Origin: Branchipolynoe longqiensis
Lineage: Eukaryota > Annelida > Polychaeta > Phyllodocida > Polynoidae
DNA: 64,000 nt
Reading direction: 5' to 3'
NCBI GenBank assembly: GCA_030323885.1
Contig: CM059187.1
Coordinates: 125,472,025-125,536,024 of the forward strand
Within the stretch, counting starts at the first letter, position 1; each line of letters opens with the position of its first letter. Both the position numbers and the translations under genes were made by a program. Below, in pieces: positions 63,962-64,000 of the stretch. The notes under the pieces are model-generated. The model saw nothing but the letters and a program-made list of their open reading frames with translations. It made no database searches and was not told where the DNA came from.

Positions 63962-64000
63962 CTGTAAAAAAAATTAATACAAGGATAACATGCTATGTAC

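Overview
The window is animal nuclear DNA and holds parts of two ordinary intron-rich genes that point tail to tail inside repeat-rich sequence. I identified both genes by translating short exons with GT-AG borders and compatible phases, then comparing them with remembered family sequences; no search was run. The organism is probably a mollusc or another lophotrochozoan. The reasons are dense tRNA-headed SINEs, a V-SINE-like family I associate with molluscs, PIF/Harbinger DNA transposons, many long poly-G tracts and long introns. The species cannot be named from this sequence.

Left part (about 1-16.8 kb, + strand): the 3' two thirds of eIF2D (ligatin), a non-canonical translation initiation and recycling factor. 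Eight coding exons join in frame to give 410 residues, covering the acidic linker, winged helix, SWIB/MDM2-like region and C-terminal SUI1 domain. They run to a TGA at 16823-16825, with AATAAA at 16994. The N-terminal PUA part lies off the left edge. Its introns carry SINEs, a small TA-flanked MITE, a 2.45 kb Harbinger transposon with a broken transposase, a 41-42 bp minisatellite, and a degraded non-LTR retroelement on the opposite strand (gag-like ORF and AP-type endonuclease, no reverse transcriptase).

Middle (16.8-20.9 kb): about 4.1 kb of AT-rich sequence between the two gene ends, with no gene that I can support.

Right part (20.9-64 kb, - strand): a HOOK-family dynein activating adaptor. 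Fifteen coding exons join in frame to give 638 residues, matching human HOOK3 from about residue 73 to the C-terminus; the first exon or exons lie beyond 64000. The most notable feature is the exon at 33142-33445. It has a consensus donor (AGT|GTAAGT) that splices to the conserved C-terminal exons, yet the reading frame stays open through that donor for 524 more codons in a GC-rich block ending at 31567. This predicts a second HOOK isoform. Its conserved C-terminus, which binds FTS/FHIP in known Hooks, would be replaced by a Pro/Ser-rich tail. That tail begins with two closely spaced TQT motifs of the type bound by dynein light chain LC8 and contains seven tandem decapeptides of the form SKRPPSPLAQ.

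The second notable structure is a 60 bp minisatellite (about 36.3-37.4 kb) that directly abuts a HOOK donor site. Every unit contains a near copy of that exon end and donor, giving a ladder of decoy 5' splice sites. Other structures are nested transposons with visible target duplications, a 750 bp foldback element inside a SINE, and a SINE-tail-containing satellite of about 2.3 kb in HOOK introns.
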